From Hydrogenophilales bacterium (GTDB lineage: Bacteria; Pseudomonadota; Gammaproteobacteria; Burkholderiales; Thiobacteraceae), in assembly GCA_016235775.1 (NCBI GenBank), contig JACRIU010000054.1, positions 1 to 41,406 of the forward strand: a DNA stretch of 41,406 nt, written 5' to 3'. The position numbers and the translations under genes were made by a program. Below, piece by piece: positions 15,760-24,984 of the stretch. The first letter of the stretch is position 1, and the number at the start of each line of letters is the position of its first letter. Under the pieces are notes generated by a model. The model was not told the origin of the DNA. It did not search any database and worked only from the letters and a program-made list of their open reading frames with translations.

Positions 15760-16986
15760 TTACTTTTTATCGTCAACCCACCGCCCCAGCACATAGCGAA
15801 TGCGCGAGGGGCTATTGAGATCGGCTTTCTCTACCCAAGCCAAATGCAGATTGCCGGCCTCGTCCAGCGCGAGCGACGGATCGGACTGAACGCCGGATCC
15901 GGAAGCGCCGGGTACGGCCAGGTTGTCGCTCCATCCGCCGGCGGTGCGCCAGGCGAGCCAGATATCCGGTGTGCCGTCGCGGTCGTCATCCCAGACGACC
16001 GCGACGCGTCCTTGGCGATCGGCGCCGATGGCGGGGTGCCACTGCGCAATTTCATTGCCGAAATCATCCTGGGTTTTTTCATTGGCGCCGAAGGCGAGCG
16101 TGGCGCCGCTAGCGAATGCCGCATACACATCATAGCCGGAGACGAAATCGCGCTTGTCGGCCCACACCGCCGCTACGCCGCCGGGCCCGTAGCGGCTGAG
16201 CGCGACACGCATCACGCCGGTGCCGCGGCCAAAGCCGCCCATTTGCCCGCGCCAGACGGCTTCATTGATTTGTTGCGGCGGCGCGAAGCGCACCCCGCCA
16301 TTGTGCGAGGCGCTGGACAGGATTCGCGTATGGCCGGCGCGCCGGTCTTCCCATGCGACCACGAGTTTTTTTGCGCTGAGCGCGGCGACGCTGGGATAGG
16401 ATTGATCGCCCTCGATTTTCCCGGACTCGATCGGATGCGCACGGCCTGCCTTGAGCGCACCGGCCCGGCCCGCAATGAGCCGCGCGGCTTGCACCTGCCA
16501 ATAATTTTTTTTCTTCTCGGACCATGCGGCGAATAGTCCGTCCGTTTGCGCGTAGCCCAGACTGACTTGCGCCGCGTCGCGCGCACCGAGCGTAATCGGC
16601 TTGCCCAATCCATCCGCCGCCAAGAGGCGTGCTCGAACTTGCCCGCCTTCCTCCCAGGCCAGGGCGAAACGCCCCTGGCCCAAGCCCACGATGGCGGGCT
16701 CGAATGCTTCGTGATCGCCGCTCACCCGAACCGTGTCGGAAAAATTATTTTTACCGGGCGCTTTCAGCGCGACATAACAACGCGACAAGCCATCCCGGTT
16801 GTCTTCCCAGGTAACGGCCACCCAGGCGCCGGACACGGCGATGCTCTTGCGCCCAGCCGACTCCAGATGGACAAACGCGCGCGACGCCGGGTCGTGGCTG
16901 ACCGGGATGGGAGGATCGAATACCCAGGGCGCCGCGAGCGCGGCCGGGCAAATGAGGGCGAGGCCGAGCGCGAGTAATCCGCGCAT
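15760..16986 (-). CDS. Exported beta-propeller-like (sialidase/BNR-type) protein
   Basis: A 408-residue protein with signal peptide MRGLLALGLALICPAALAA. The mature part consists of repeats with a W-E-D-x-R-x-G core: VTWEDNRDGLSRCYVAL, VVAWEDRRAGHTRIL, AAVWADKRDFVSGYDVYAAF, VVWDDDRDGTPDIWLAW and LHLAWVEKADL. This resembles the Asp-box repeats of sialidase-like propellers, although no sialidase catalytic set is evident. The open frame extends much further upstream through the thioredoxin-like gene, but the ATG at 16986 overlapping that gene's TGA (TGATG) and the signal peptide fix the start. Probably a periplasmic or secreted binding protein. Confidence 0.8.
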   Translation of the reverse strand: MRGLLALGLALICPAALAAPWVFDPPIPVSHDPASRAFVHLESAGRKSIAVSGAWVAVTWEDNRDGLSRCYVALKAPGKNNFSDTVRVSGDHEAFEPAIVGLGQGRFALAWEEGGQVRARLLAADGLGKPITLGARDAAQVSLGYAQTDGLFAAWSEKKKNYWQVQAARLIAGRAGALKAGRAHPIESGKIEGDQSYPSVAALSAKKLVVAWEDRRAGHTRILSSASHNGGVRFAPPQQINEAVWRGQMGGFGRGTGVMRVALSRYGPGGVAAVWADKRDFVSGYDVYAAFASGATLAFGANEKTQDDFGNEIAQWHPAIGADRQGRVAVVWDDDRDGTPDIWLAWRTAGGWSDNLAVPGASGSGVQSDPSLALDEAGNLHLAWVEKADLNSPSRIRYVLGRWVDDKK

Positions 16987-17477
16987 CAGGGCTTCCCCGC
17001 CAGGAACTGTGTCAGCGTTTGGGTCTTGTAGTGGCCGCCGCGCACGAAGCGGTCGTAGTCCAGAAAATCCTGCGTGGTCTTCACGCCGGGAATGCGCGCG
17101 ATCTCTTTCCCGTCCGGTTCCATGAACATGAACAGCGGCGTCGCGAATGCTCTGTAGCGCACGCCCAGATCGGCCTCGGTGATGCGCTCGCCGCTGGGCA
17201 ACCGCAAGCGCTTGCCGCTTTCGCTGTCGACGTAAACCAGCACGTAGTTTTGGGTATAGAGCTTGCGTAGCGCCGGGTCGGAGAAAGCCTGCTTGTTGGT
17301 CATGTCGCACCAACCGCAGCCGAAGCGGCCGAAATACAGAAAGATCGGCCGGTTCTGTTCCCGTGCCAAGCGCAAGCCCTGGTCGAAGGAAACAAACGGG
17401 TAATCTTTTGGCGGCTCGGCGAACGCGGCGCTCGCCGCCAGCATCAATCCCAAGCACCAAGCAAACTTTCGCATCAT
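16986..17477 (-). CDS. Exported thioredoxin-like protein (CGWC)
   Basis: A 163-residue protein with a signal peptide (KFAWCLGLMLAASAAFA) and a thioredoxin fold. The redox motif is FGCGWCDM with C54 and C57, preceded by PIFLYFGRF. The later cis-proline region is ATPLFMFMEPDGKEIARIPG. It resembles SoxW-like and other thioredoxin_7-type periplasmic proteins, acting on disulfides outside the cytoplasm. Two consecutive ATG codons (17477 and 17474) are possible starts. The GGAGGCAG ribosome binding site (minus strand, 17485-17478) fits the second somewhat better. It overlaps the next gene by TGATG. Confidence 0.88.
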   Translation of the reverse strand: MMRKFAWCLGLMLAASAAFAEPPKDYPFVSFDQGLRLAREQNRPIFLYFGRFGCGWCDMTNKQAFSDPALRKLYTQNYVLVYVDSESGKRLRLPSGERITEADLGVRYRAFATPLFMFMEPDGKEIARIPGVKTTQDFLDYDRFVRGGHYKTQTLTQFLAGKP

Positions 17478-17559
17478 GGCTGCCTCCTCGATCGAAGATA
17501 GCTCAATCTACTACACTTGCGCCGCGCTTGCCATTTGCCGCGTTCGCTACGCGCGCGGA

Positions 17560-17835
17560 TCAGCGCCGCTTGAATTGCGCGGGACGCGCGGCCGACGGGA
17601 TGCCGGCGGGGCGCTCGTCCTTGTGACGAAAGCTGATGCGCGCTTTGCTTAAATCGTAGGGGGACATTTCCAGGCTGACCTTGTCGCCGGCCAGGATACG
17701 GATGCGGTGTTTCCGGATTTTGCCCGAAGCATAGGCGACTACTTCGATGCCGTTTTCCAGTGTGACGCGAAAGCGCGTGTCGGGCAGCACTTCGGTGACG
17801 GCGCCTTCCATTTCGATCAACTCTTCTTTTGCCAT
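17560..17835 (-). CDS. infA: Translation initiation factor IF-1, extended form
   Basis: An S1/OB-fold protein: [71 protein letters not shown]. This is IF-1, which blocks the ribosomal A site during initiation. Usual IF-1 is 72 residues; this one has 91, with an extra basic, Pro/Ala-rich tail ([19 protein letters not shown]). Longer IF-1 paralogues next to cold-shock genes are common in betaproteobacteria, and this is probably the second copy rather than the one in a ribosomal-protein operon. It is separated from cspA by a terminator. Confidence 0.92.
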   Translation of the reverse strand: MAKEELIEMEGAVTEVLPDTRFRVTLENGIEVVAYASGKIRKHRIRILAGDKVSLEMSPYDLSKARISFRHKDERPAGIPSAARPAQFKRR

Positions 17836-17868
17836 GCTGATGTTCTCCCGCTGCGCGGTCTGGTGAAT

Positions 17869-17891
17869 AAAAAAGCCCGGCGAACCGGGCT
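17869..17891 (-). terminator. Rho-independent terminator after cspA
   Basis: On the minus strand, AGCCCGG (17891-17885), loop TTCG and CCGGGCT (17880-17874) are followed by a T run (17873-17869 and beyond). The stem begins 26 bp after the cspA stop, which isolates it from infA. Confidence 0.93.
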
Positions 17892-17916
17892 TTTATTGAG
17901 CGCTTGAACGCGCGCC

Positions 17917-18123
17917 TTATTCTGCGGCGCGAATGTTCGAAGCTTGCTTGCCTTTCGGGCCTTCGGTCACGTCGAACGAGACTTTCTGGTTTTCCGTCAG
18001 GGTTTTGAAGCCGCTGCTCTGAATCGCGGAGAAGTGCGCGAAAAGATCGTCGCCGCCGCCATCCGGGGTAATGAAGCCGAAGCCTTTGGAGTCGTTGAAC
18101 CACTTAACAGTACCGGTTGCCAT
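17917..18123 (-). CDS. cspA: Cold-shock protein CspA family
   Basis: A 68-residue nucleic-acid chaperone. The RNP1 motif KGFGFITP and RNP2 motif LFAHFSAI are intact, with GTVKWFND before and [15 protein letters not shown] after. This is a complete single cold-shock domain. The start at 18123 (MATGTVK) has an AAGGAAAT ribosome binding site; the longer frame to 18159 is not used. The long gene-free leader upstream suits cold-shock mRNA control, but I see no defined cold-box. Confidence 0.95.
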   Translation of the reverse strand: MATGTVKWFNDSKGFGFITPDGGGDDLFAHFSAIQSSGFKTLTENQKVSFDVTEGPKGKQASNIRAAE

Positions 18124-18652
18124 GTCTGGATTTCCTTTTAAAAATTTGAATTCGGGCAATTGCCCAGGTTAACGAGAAATCAAGACGGAGGAGCTTGGGA
18201 ACTGGAGTACCGATGGGATGAGGCACAGCGTAACGCGCTAATACAATACTTGAAAAGTCTCGCTGGCGGCAGTATGGACTAATGGGGGCATAAAGCAATC
18301 ATTATTTGCAGTAGTTCCGGCGGAATCTGACTGACTGTGTCAGATGCCAATTACTGGAAAGTTGCCAATTCCAGACTTCATTTGAATATTCGAACCGTTT
18401 TGGGGCGATATGGTTTGCGCCAAGAACCTTTTAAAGTTTCGCTGAATAATGCCGTTCCTGCGATATAGGAGAGCGGTATTCGCGGGATATTGAGCCGTTT
18501 CATGGGTTTTTCCGATGTTCCAGCCGACGAATCCAGGGAAATAGGGAATATAAGCTAATCCGGTCGTTTCCAGAAATTGGCGCGCCTGCCGGATTGAGTC
18601 TGAACTACTACGCCTTGTACGTTGAGTGCATAAGATAAATTTGAAATTAAAC
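18124..18652. other. 529-bp divergent intergenic region, cspA / GGDEF-EAL gene
   Basis: No convincing gene. It must contain the promoters and leaders of cspA (leftward) and of the GGDEF-EAL gene (rightward). One small dyad, TCTGAC (18326-18331) and GTCAGA (18339-18344), is visible. A leftward open frame (about 114 codons) has no ribosome binding site and no recognisable domain, and I do not accept it. Confidence 0.6.
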
Positions 18653-21358
18653 ATGAGCGTGCACAAGCAAGGGCGCAGCATCAAGGCCGTTCTTTTACTG
18701 CCCTTGGCGGCGGCGCTGGCGCTGTTCGCCGCCGTTCACTTGTACACCTACACACACCTGGACGCGGAATACACGGAAGAATATGTAGACAACGCCTTAT
18801 TGTCTGCCCAGAGGGTCTTCAATTCTGCTGTACGCACCAACACGGATAAACTTTCCGCCGCGCTGACGGTTATTGCCCGGGACGAAGCGCTTAAACGCGC
18901 GATGGCTGCTGGCGACCGGCAAGCGTTATTGCAGCGGGCAAACCCCGTCTTCGAAAGACTGCGTGAGCAATTCGGCATTACCCACTTCTATTTCCATCGC
19001 CCTGATCGCGCCGTTTTTCTGCGGCTACACCAACCGGACCGCCATGGCGATGTGATTGATCGATTCACGGCAAAACAAGCGCAAGCAACAGGGAAGCTGG
19101 CCGCGGGTTTGGAGCTCGGGCCATCAGGCACCTTCACGCTGCGAACGGTTGTTCCCTGGCGGGAGGGAGATCGCCTGATCGGCTATCTTGAATTGGGCGA
19201 AGAGCTTGGTAATGTCCTGGACTCGATTCGCGAGATGCTTGGGCTCGATGTCGTTGTGACCATCAAAAAACGCTATCTGTCGCAGCAGGATTGGGCGCGC
19301 GGGATGGCCATGCTGGATCGCCAGGGGAAATGGGATGCCCTGCCGGACAGCGTCGTCGTTTTTCAGACGAGGCAAAGCACCTCCTCCGCGATCCAAAAAG
19401 TTATCGCGCAGGAAGGCCTTCCAGGCCATGCGCACGCCGAGATATCGGATCAAGAAGGCACATTCCGTACCGGCCACACTCCGCTCATCGATGCAGGAGG
19501 GCGCGAGGTCGGCAACATGCTGCTCATGCGTGATGTGACCGCCCGCAGCATGCATAGCAAGCGCGACATGATGTTGGCGGGTGGCGTGGCGTTCGGATTG
19601 GGCGGAGCGCTTCTTGGGCTTTTCTATCTGGTGATCGGCCGGGTAGAGAAACGGCTTGCGTCATCTCAGGCAGAGATCAGGGAGAGCGAGGCCCGTTTTC
19701 GCGGCCTTGTCGAGAGTTCGAGTGACTGGATTTGGGAGGTCGATGCCAATGCGCGTTACGTCTATGCGAGTCCTAAGATACAGGATTTGCTAGGGTATAC
19801 ACCAGCCGAAGTGCTTGGCAAAACTCCCTTCGACTTCATGCCCCCAGAAGAAGCTGGGCGCATCTCCCAGGCTTTTGCAAGCATTGCGGCGGAGCGTGGG
19901 TCATTTCAGGCGCTGGAAAACCGGAACCTGCACAAGGACGGGCGCGTCGTGGTGCTGGAAACCAGCGGCGTGCCCATCTTGAACCATGAGGGAGATTTGC
20001 TTGGATATCGCGGCGTGGATCGTGATATTACGGCGCGCAAGCAGGCCGAAGAGCGGATCAGCTATCTGGCGTATTACGATGACCTGACTGGGTTGCCGAA
20101 CCGGATGCTATTCAAAGACCGACTTTCCCAAGCCTTCATCGAGGCGGATCGGAAGGAGCGCCTGGTGGGCGTCATGTTCCTGGATATCGACCATTTCAAG
20201 GACGTGAATGACACCCTGGGGCATGAAGCGGGTAATGAGTTATTGCAGGCGGCGGCCAAGCGGCTTCAGGACTGTTTCCGCCCTAGCGATACGGTGGCGC
20301 GTTTCGGTGGAGACGAGTTCGCCGTGGTGCTCGCGGACGTGGGGCACGTTGATGATGCTGTTCAAGTGGCGCAACACGTAGTCGACGGTTTCAAAGAGCC
20401 ATTCGATATTCTCGGGCATGAGATGTTTGTGACGTTCAGCATGGGCATCACTTTATACCCGTTCGATGACAGTAATGTTGAGAACCTGCTGAGGAATGCT
20501 GATTCTGCGATGTATTCCGCGAAAGCAGCGGGCCGGAACTGCTACCGGTTTTATGCCGTAGCCATGACCGCGCGCGCCACGGAGCGTCTTGCCTTGCAGA
20601 CAGGGCTGCGCCGCGCGTTGGACCAAGGGGAGTTTATTCTTCATTACCAGCCGCAACTTGAGTTCGAGAGTGGCCGGGTCATCGGTGTCGAAGCGCTGGT
20701 GCGATGGCAACATCCAGACAAGGGCATGATAGCGCCAGCGCAGTTCATTCCGGTCGCCGAGGAAACCGGCCTGATCGTTCCGATAGGAGAATGGATTCTG
20801 CGTGAGGCCTGTCTACAAGCCAAAGCTTGGCAGGAACAGGGACAGCCCCATTTGCGTATGGCGGTCAATCTTTCAGCTCGCCAGTTTAAGGATCCGCTAT
20901 TTCCGCACCGCGTTCTGGAAATTCTGAACGAGACTGGATTGGACCCCCAGTCTCTCGAACTGGAGGTTACCGAGAGCATCCTGGTAGATGGCCTGGAATC
21001 GGTCAGCGCTGTTTTGCGGGATTTCAAGCGGGCAGGCATCATGATCTCTCTCGACGATTTCGGAACGGGGTACTCGTCGTTGAGCTATCTCAAGCGCTTT
21101 CCTATCGACAAGCTCAAGATTGACCAGTCCTTCGTGCGTGATGTGTTGATAGACGCTGATGACGCCAGTCTGGTCAGGGCGATTATCGCGATGGCTCGCG
21201 CCCTTCGGTTAAGGGTGATTGCGGAGGGTGTCGAGACGCAGGAGCAGTTTGACTTTTTGCGCGCCGATGGGTGCGATGAGATACAGGGATACCATATAGC
21301 TCGACCGATGCCCGCGGAACAAGCGGCGGATTTAATCTTGCGCTACAACACGGTTTAG
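18653..21358 (+). CDS. Membrane Cache-PAS-GGDEF-EAL c-di-GMP protein
   Basis: A 901-residue inner-membrane signalling protein that makes and/or degrades cyclic di-GMP. Order: helix at about 13-34 (AVLLLPLAAALALFAAVHLY), a periplasmic double-Cache-like sensor (about 40-300; ITHFYFHRPDRAVFLRLHQPDRHGD), a second helix (GGVAFGLGGALLGLFYLVIG), PAS (about 340-450; RGLVESSSDWIWEVDA), GGDEF domain with intact GGDEF at 552-556, and EAL domain with EAL at 680-682. The EAL part keeps ELEVTES, SLDDFGTGYSSL, DKLKID, AEGVETQEQ and the Q of EIQGYH, so phosphodiesterase activity is likely. ATG at 18653 is chosen over a GTG at 18626. Confidence 0.93.
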   Translation: MSVHKQGRSIKAVLLLPLAAALALFAAVHLYTYTHLDAEYTEEYVDNALLSAQRVFNSAVRTNTDKLSAALTVIARDEALKRAMAAGDRQALLQRANPVFERLREQFGITHFYFHRPDRAVFLRLHQPDRHGDVIDRFTAKQAQATGKLAAGLELGPSGTFTLRTVVPWREGDRLIGYLELGEELGNVLDSIREMLGLDVVVTIKKRYLSQQDWARGMAMLDRQGKWDALPDSVVVFQTRQSTSSAIQKVIAQEGLPGHAHAEISDQEGTFRTGHTPLIDAGGREVGNMLLMRDVTARSMHSKRDMMLAGGVAFGLGGALLGLFYLVIGRVEKRLASSQAEIRESEARFRGLVESSSDWIWEVDANARYVYASPKIQDLLGYTPAEVLGKTPFDFMPPEEAGRISQAFASIAAERGSFQALENRNLHKDGRVVVLETSGVPILNHEGDLLGYRGVDRDITARKQAEERISYLAYYDDLTGLPNRMLFKDRLSQAFIEADRKERLVGVMFLDIDHFKDVNDTLGHEAGNELLQAAAKRLQDCFRPSDTVARFGGDEFAVVLADVGHVDDAVQVAQHVVDGFKEPFDILGHEMFVTFSMGITLYPFDDSNVENLLRNADSAMYSAKAAGRNCYRFYAVAMTARATERLALQTGLRRALDQGEFILHYQPQLEFESGRVIGVEALVRWQHPDKGMIAPAQFIPVAEETGLIVPIGEWILREACLQAKAWQEQGQPHLRMAVNLSARQFKDPLFPHRVLEILNETGLDPQSLELEVTESILVDGLESVSAVLRDFKRAGIMISLDDFGTGYSSLSYLKRFPIDKLKIDQSFVRDVLIDADDASLVRAIIAMARALRLRVIAEGVETQEQFDFLRADGCDEIQGYHIARPMPAEQAADLILRYNTV

Positions 21359-21570
21359 GATTTGCATGAGCACCTCACGCAGTGCAATTCGACGCACTTC
21401 CGGCGTTGGTGATTGGCCCGGTGTAAGACGAACGGGGTCTCCTGTGGAGCACAATATCGAAAGGCGCTTGGGGAAATGCCGGCGGATGAGTAGCGCAAGG
21501 GCCTCCAGAAACCAAAAAAATGGGCGTTATAACCGGGTAGATGCAAAATTTGGACTGCCGAGGAAGCGCC

Positions 21571-22422
21571 ATGCCTGTCTCGCTTGAGGAATTCACCCAG
21601 GATATCGATGGCCTGGTTTCGCTGCCGGCTATCGGTTTGCGCGTGAACGAAATGGTGAGCGATCCCGCCAGCACCGTTGCCGATATCGCCAAAGTTATCT
21701 GCCAGGATCCGGCGCTTGCCGCGCGCTTGCTGCGCATTGCCAATAGCCCGGCCTATGGGCTTTCCACCCAGGTCAATACGGTTACGCGCGCGGTTGCGAT
21801 TATCGGTACCAAGCCGATTCGCGATTTGGTGCTCGCCACGTCCACCATGAGCGCATTCGAGGGCATCCCGAACGAGTTGGTGAGCATGGAGAATTTCTGG
21901 AGCCATAGCCTGTACTGCGGTACGGCTGCGCACCTGCTCGCCGAACAGTGCGATATGAAACATGCCGAGACGGTGTTTCTCGGCGGTTTGCTGCATGACA
22001 TCGGGCAATTGGTGATCTTCCGCAAGGAGCCGCAAAAGGCAAAGCAAGCATTGCTGCTGTCGATTGAAGAGCACGATGACTTCGCGCTGCACAAGGCCGA
22101 GCAGGAGATTTTCGGTTTCGATCATGCCGAGGTGGGCGCGGCGCTGTTGCGTCACTGGCATTTTCCGGCGTTGCTGATCGAGAGCGTGGCGCTTCATCAT
22201 GCACCGGAACAAGCGAAAGAATTTCCGATAGAAACGGCGCTGGTGCATATTGCAAACAGCATCGCCGCCTTGGCCGAAATTGACAGCGTGTCGGAAGCGG
22301 ATGCGGTGCAAACGGAACCCGCCGCCTGGCGCGTGACCGGTCTGGACAAGGCAACCATCGAACCCACGGTGCGCGCCACGCAGGTGCAATTCGCGGAGAT
22401 GCGCAACCTGCTGCTCGGCTAA
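21571..22422 (+). CDS. HDOD domain protein
   Basis: A 283-residue cytosolic HDOD protein, a catalytically degenerate relative of HD phosphohydrolases used in signalling. Visible: LPAIGLRVNEMVSDPASTVADIAKVICQDPALAARLLRIANSPAYG, the AVAIIGTKPIRDLVLATS block, FLGGLLHDIGQLVIF (HD remnant) and DHAEVGAALLRHWHFP. The ATG at 21571 has AGGAAG four bases upstream, so the in-frame ATG at 21541 is not used. It follows the GGDEF-EAL gene after 212 bp that hold nothing else I recognise. Confidence 0.9.
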   Translation: MPVSLEEFTQDIDGLVSLPAIGLRVNEMVSDPASTVADIAKVICQDPALAARLLRIANSPAYGLSTQVNTVTRAVAIIGTKPIRDLVLATSTMSAFEGIPNELVSMENFWSHSLYCGTAAHLLAEQCDMKHAETVFLGGLLHDIGQLVIFRKEPQKAKQALLLSIEEHDDFALHKAEQEIFGFDHAEVGAALLRHWHFPALLIESVALHHAPEQAKEFPIETALVHIANSIAALAEIDSVSEADAVQTEPAAWRVTGLDKATIEPTVRATQVQFAEMRNLLLG

Positions 22423-22447
22423 GAGCGCAAGGCCGCGCACGGCTGTT

Positions 22448-22756
22448 TCAAGACAAACCATAACGCGGCAAATGCATCGTCTCCATGGAATGTCCGAGCA
22501 TCATGATCGTGCCTTTGAGCCGGTTGTCCCCGGTGTCGGTAAACTCGAACTGGTAGTTGCGTGCGATCACCATGCGGCCGCGCCGGTCGCGTTTGAGCCG
22601 GATGCTGACCGCCGCGACCGCGCCATCTAAAAATTGCACATTCTCTTTGGCGCAAAAATCCTTGGCCAGCGCTATCGCGATTTCGCGCACGCGCAAGCTG
22701 TCTTGCCAAAACCAGGCGATGCCCAGCAGGATTAACATTACTACGAATTCGGACAT
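22448..22756 (-). CDS. DUF3301 family protein
   Basis: A 102-residue protein with an N-terminal membrane helix (VVMLILLGIAWFWQDSLR) and a small cytoplasmic domain: REIAIALAKDFCAKENVQFLDGAVAAVSIRLKRDRRGRM, YQFEFTDTGDNRLKGTIMMLG. This is the DUF3301 pattern, common in gamma- and betaproteobacteria; function unknown. The start at 22756 (MSEFVVML) places the helix at the N-terminus; the longer frame to 22822 is rejected. It is convergent with the HDOD gene. Confidence 0.87.
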   Translation of the reverse strand: MSEFVVMLILLGIAWFWQDSLRVREIAIALAKDFCAKENVQFLDGAVAAVSIRLKRDRRGRMVIARNYQFEFTDTGDNRLKGTIMMLGHSMETMHLPRYGLS

Positions 22757-22963
22757 CGAACATTTCCCCGGTGCAAAAATGAATTTTAACCACTGGGAGC
22801 TGAGGGGCGCCAGGAAATGCATTTTTCTTGCAATTGAATGCTTTCACTGGACAGTAACATTTGTCATTAGCACGACACATCCCGATCGTTACTTTGATTG
22901 TTCCGAGGCGGGTTAGCGCCAATAGGGGCCCGGAAATACAAAACGGTTCCGAGCCCCGCTTCA

Positions 22964-23530
22964 TCAAGCGAACGCGCCCTGCGACTCGACATTGAAGGTG
23001 CGCAGCACATAATTGAATGCACGGTTGCTCGCCGCTTGCGCCACCACGTCGAAGATATCCCGATCGCTCCAACCTTGCGCTTTTGCCGCTTGGATATCTT
23101 GTTCATTGACGCTTTCTGGATCGTTCACCGATTTAAGCGCGAGCATGAGCAAGGGTTTTTCTTTGGCGGGTATCGGCGCGGCCTCCGGCTTGTTGCGTGC
23201 CGCACGAATCGCATCGAGGTCTAATCCCATGTTGGTGAGAAATCCCTCGTTCATATCGATGCAGAAATGGCACTTTGATTCCCACGACACGAGGTAGCGG
23301 ATCATGGTCATCAAAGAGGGCGTCAAGCGTTCGCCGCTGTTGAAATAGGACACGTTGCCGACGAAAGATTCCAGCAGCGGCGGGCTGAAGCTGTAGAGGC
23401 GCAGGCCATCGGGGATAAATCCGATGTGCTGTTTAATTGCGCCGAACACGGCGTCGACGCGCCCTTCTTCGCCAACTGGCGCTTGCGGGATGATCAATGG
23501 TTTGGCGTTTTGTCTCACTTGAGTTTGCAT
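22964..23530 (-). CDS. AhpD-like carboxymuconolactone decarboxylase-family protein
   Basis: A 188-residue protein of the AhpD/CMD fold. The key motif is SWESKCHFCIDMN, a CxxC with the helical context of alkylhydroperoxidase-related proteins. Before it come GFIPDGLRLYSFSPPLLESF and TPSLMTMIRYLV; after it LKSVNDPESVNEQDIQ and GWSDRDIFDVVAQAASNRAFNYVLRTF. Likely a redox enzyme of the peroxidase-related type; the substrate is unknown. The ATG has an AAGGAGAAA ribosome binding site. The TetR-type regulator gene lies just upstream on the same strand, and a matching operator sits between them. Confidence 0.87.
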   Translation of the reverse strand: MQTQVRQNAKPLIIPQAPVGEEGRVDAVFGAIKQHIGFIPDGLRLYSFSPPLLESFVGNVSYFNSGERLTPSLMTMIRYLVSWESKCHFCIDMNEGFLTNMGLDLDAIRAARNKPEAAPIPAKEKPLLMLALKSVNDPESVNEQDIQAAKAQGWSDRDIFDVVAQAASNRAFNYVLRTFNVESQGAFA

Positions 23531-23567
23531 GGCTTGTTTCTCCTTGGTGGTTGGCGTTGCGAAAAAT

Positions 23568-23590
23568 AGTCGACCGGTCGGTCAACTGAT
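23568..23590. promoter_or_regulatory. Putative TetR operator upstream of the AhpD-like gene
   Basis: The core GACCGGTC (23572-23579) is a perfect palindrome within AGTCGACCGGTCGGTCAACT. It shares GGTCGGTC with the site in front of the TetR gene (24251-24258) and lies about 40-60 bp before the AhpD-like start at 23530. Confidence 0.65.
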
Positions 23591-23630
23591 AAAAAAATAA
23601 AGGCGCAGTTTAGGTTCATAGCGTGGATCC

Positions 23631-24230
23631 TTAACGGGGGGTGATACGAATTAGGGCCAAGGCAGGAAGCAATTGGCCTATGATTTCCGGGTCGTTGTGG
23701 CTTTTAGCCAGCAACATTACGCCTTCAAAATAAGCCAACATCGCTTGCGCGGTGGCCTCGTCATCGATGTTCTGCACTTCCCCTGCGGCAATTGCTTCGC
23801 GCAATACTTGGCGGATACTGCTTTGCAGGTTAGAGAAAATTTGCTCGATTCTGATACGAATCGGCTCGTCTTGAGTAGCCAATTCGGTCGCCAGATTGCC
23901 GAAAGGACAGCCCAAAACACGCCCCGTATCTTTTAGCACCTGCTTTTGAAACGCGTACGCGAGTTGGCAAAAGCGCTCAAGACGCGCCAGCGGAGGGATG
24001 TCGTTGGCGAACGATTTTTTCACTAGGTGCTCTTTAATTTCAAGGTAATAGGCATCAAGCACAGCCAGCGTCAGGTCGCGCTTGCTGGGGAAAAAATGAT
24101 AGAAACTGCCCTTTTTCACCCCGGCATGTTCACAAATGGCCGCCACCCCCACATCCGCATAACTGCGCGAATAGATGAGCTCTCGCGCCGAGTCGAGAAT
24201 GCGCTGCTGGGTGTCTACGGTGGGATGCAT
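23631..24230 (-). CDS. TetR/AcrR family transcriptional repressor
   Basis: A 199-residue TetR regulator. The N-terminal helix-turn-helix is typical: TQQRILDSARELIYSRSYADVGVAAICEHAGVKKGSFYHFFPSKRDLTLAVLDAY. The C-terminal ligand domain has a VLGCPFGNLATELA stretch seen in one common subgroup. It probably represses itself and the AhpD-like gene 100 bp downstream, since similar operators precede both. The inducer is unknown; a hydrophobic or reactive compound would fit the neighbour. Confidence 0.92.
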   Translation of the reverse strand: MHPTVDTQQRILDSARELIYSRSYADVGVAAICEHAGVKKGSFYHFFPSKRDLTLAVLDAYYLEIKEHLVKKSFANDIPPLARLERFCQLAYAFQKQVLKDTGRVLGCPFGNLATELATQDEPIRIRIEQIFSNLQSSIRQVLREAIAAGEVQNIDDEATAQAMLAYFEGVMLLAKSHNDPEIIGQLLPALALIRITPR

Positions 24231-24244
24231 GGCCTGGATTATAG

Positions 24245-24265
24245 TTGACTGGTCGGTCTAGTCAA
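24245..24265. promoter_or_regulatory. Putative TetR auto-operator
   Basis: TTGACT (24245-24250) and AGTCAA (24260-24265) are a perfect dyad flanking GGTCGGTCT. The centre lies about 25 bp upstream of the TetR start at 24230, the usual place for autorepression. Confidence 0.7.
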
Positions 24266-24396
24266 GTCCTTCGTTAATGCACGCAAAGCTAGCCGAGAAC
24301 AATGCGCCCGTTAACTAATGCGCGGGCCCGCTTAAACCACAATTGCGCAAGAGCATGTTAGGCTCAGCGGGAATTCATTTTTTGGAGATGACCGAC

Positions 24397-24963
24397 ATGA
24401 AACAGATGCTCTTTGCAGCCGTTATCGGGCTGTGCATATCTTTTACCGCCCATGCCGCCAACCCGATGCTGGAGATGAAAACCAATCTGGGCAGCATGAC
24501 TGTAGAACTGTATGCAGATAAAGCGCCAAAGACGGTGGCGAATTTCCTAAGCTATGTAAAAAGCGGTTTTTATCAGGGCACGATATTCCATCGCGTGATC
24601 GACAACTTCATGATCCAGGGCGGCGGCTTCGATGCGAATCTGCGCGAGAAAGAAACAGCCGCACCCATTCAAAATGAAGCGAACAATGGTTTAAAGAATG
24701 AAATCTATACTCTGGCCATGGCGAGAACATCCGACCCGCACTCCGCCACGGCGCAATTCTTCATCAATGTGAAAGACAATGACTTCCTCAACCACACCGC
24801 GCCCAGCATGCGCGGATGGGGCTATGCCGTATTCGGCAAAGTGGTGAAAGGCCAGGACGTCGTGCTGAAAATCGCCAAGGCGCGCACCGGCGCGAAAGGC
24901 CCCTTCCCTTCCGATGTGCCGCAGCAAACGGTGGTGATCGAAGAAGTGAAGTTGCTGCCCTAA
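24397..24963 (+). CDS. Exported cyclophilin-type peptidyl-prolyl isomerase
   Basis: A 188-residue periplasmic prolyl isomerase of the PpiA type. The signal peptide is [21 protein letters not shown]. The cyclophilin core follows: [51 protein letters not shown], containing the catalytic Arg of FHRV and the FMIQGG strand, then [23 protein letters not shown] and [13 protein letters not shown]. The tryptophan typical of many bacterial forms ([10 protein letters not shown]) is present. The start at 24397 has GGAG (24384-24387) at good spacing; the earlier 24343 and 24388 starts are rejected. Confidence 0.93.
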   Translation: MKQMLFAAVIGLCISFTAHAANPMLEMKTNLGSMTVELYADKAPKTVANFLSYVKSGFYQGTIFHRVIDNFMIQGGGFDANLREKETAAPIQNEANNGLKNEIYTLAMARTSDPHSATAQFFINVKDNDFLNHTAPSMRGWGYAVFGKVVKGQDVVLKIAKARTGAKGPFPSDVPQQTVVIEEVKLLP

Positions 24964-24984
24964 ACAATTTACGACGATTGAGCG

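Noticed and set aside
14776..16536. 586-codon open frame on the plus strand
   Set aside because: It is antisense to the MFS and beta-propeller genes, has biased low-complexity composition (His, Arg, Gln, Gly), and no domain; the minus-strand genes are clearly real.
16987..17460. N-terminal extension of the beta-propeller gene to 566 residues
   Set aside because: The extension overlaps the thioredoxin-like gene in another frame, while a signal peptide and TGATG coupling fix the start at 16986.
18340..18684. 114-codon minus-strand frame in the cspA/GGDEF-EAL gap
   Set aside because: No ribosome binding site, no domain, and it overlaps the start of the GGDEF-EAL gene.
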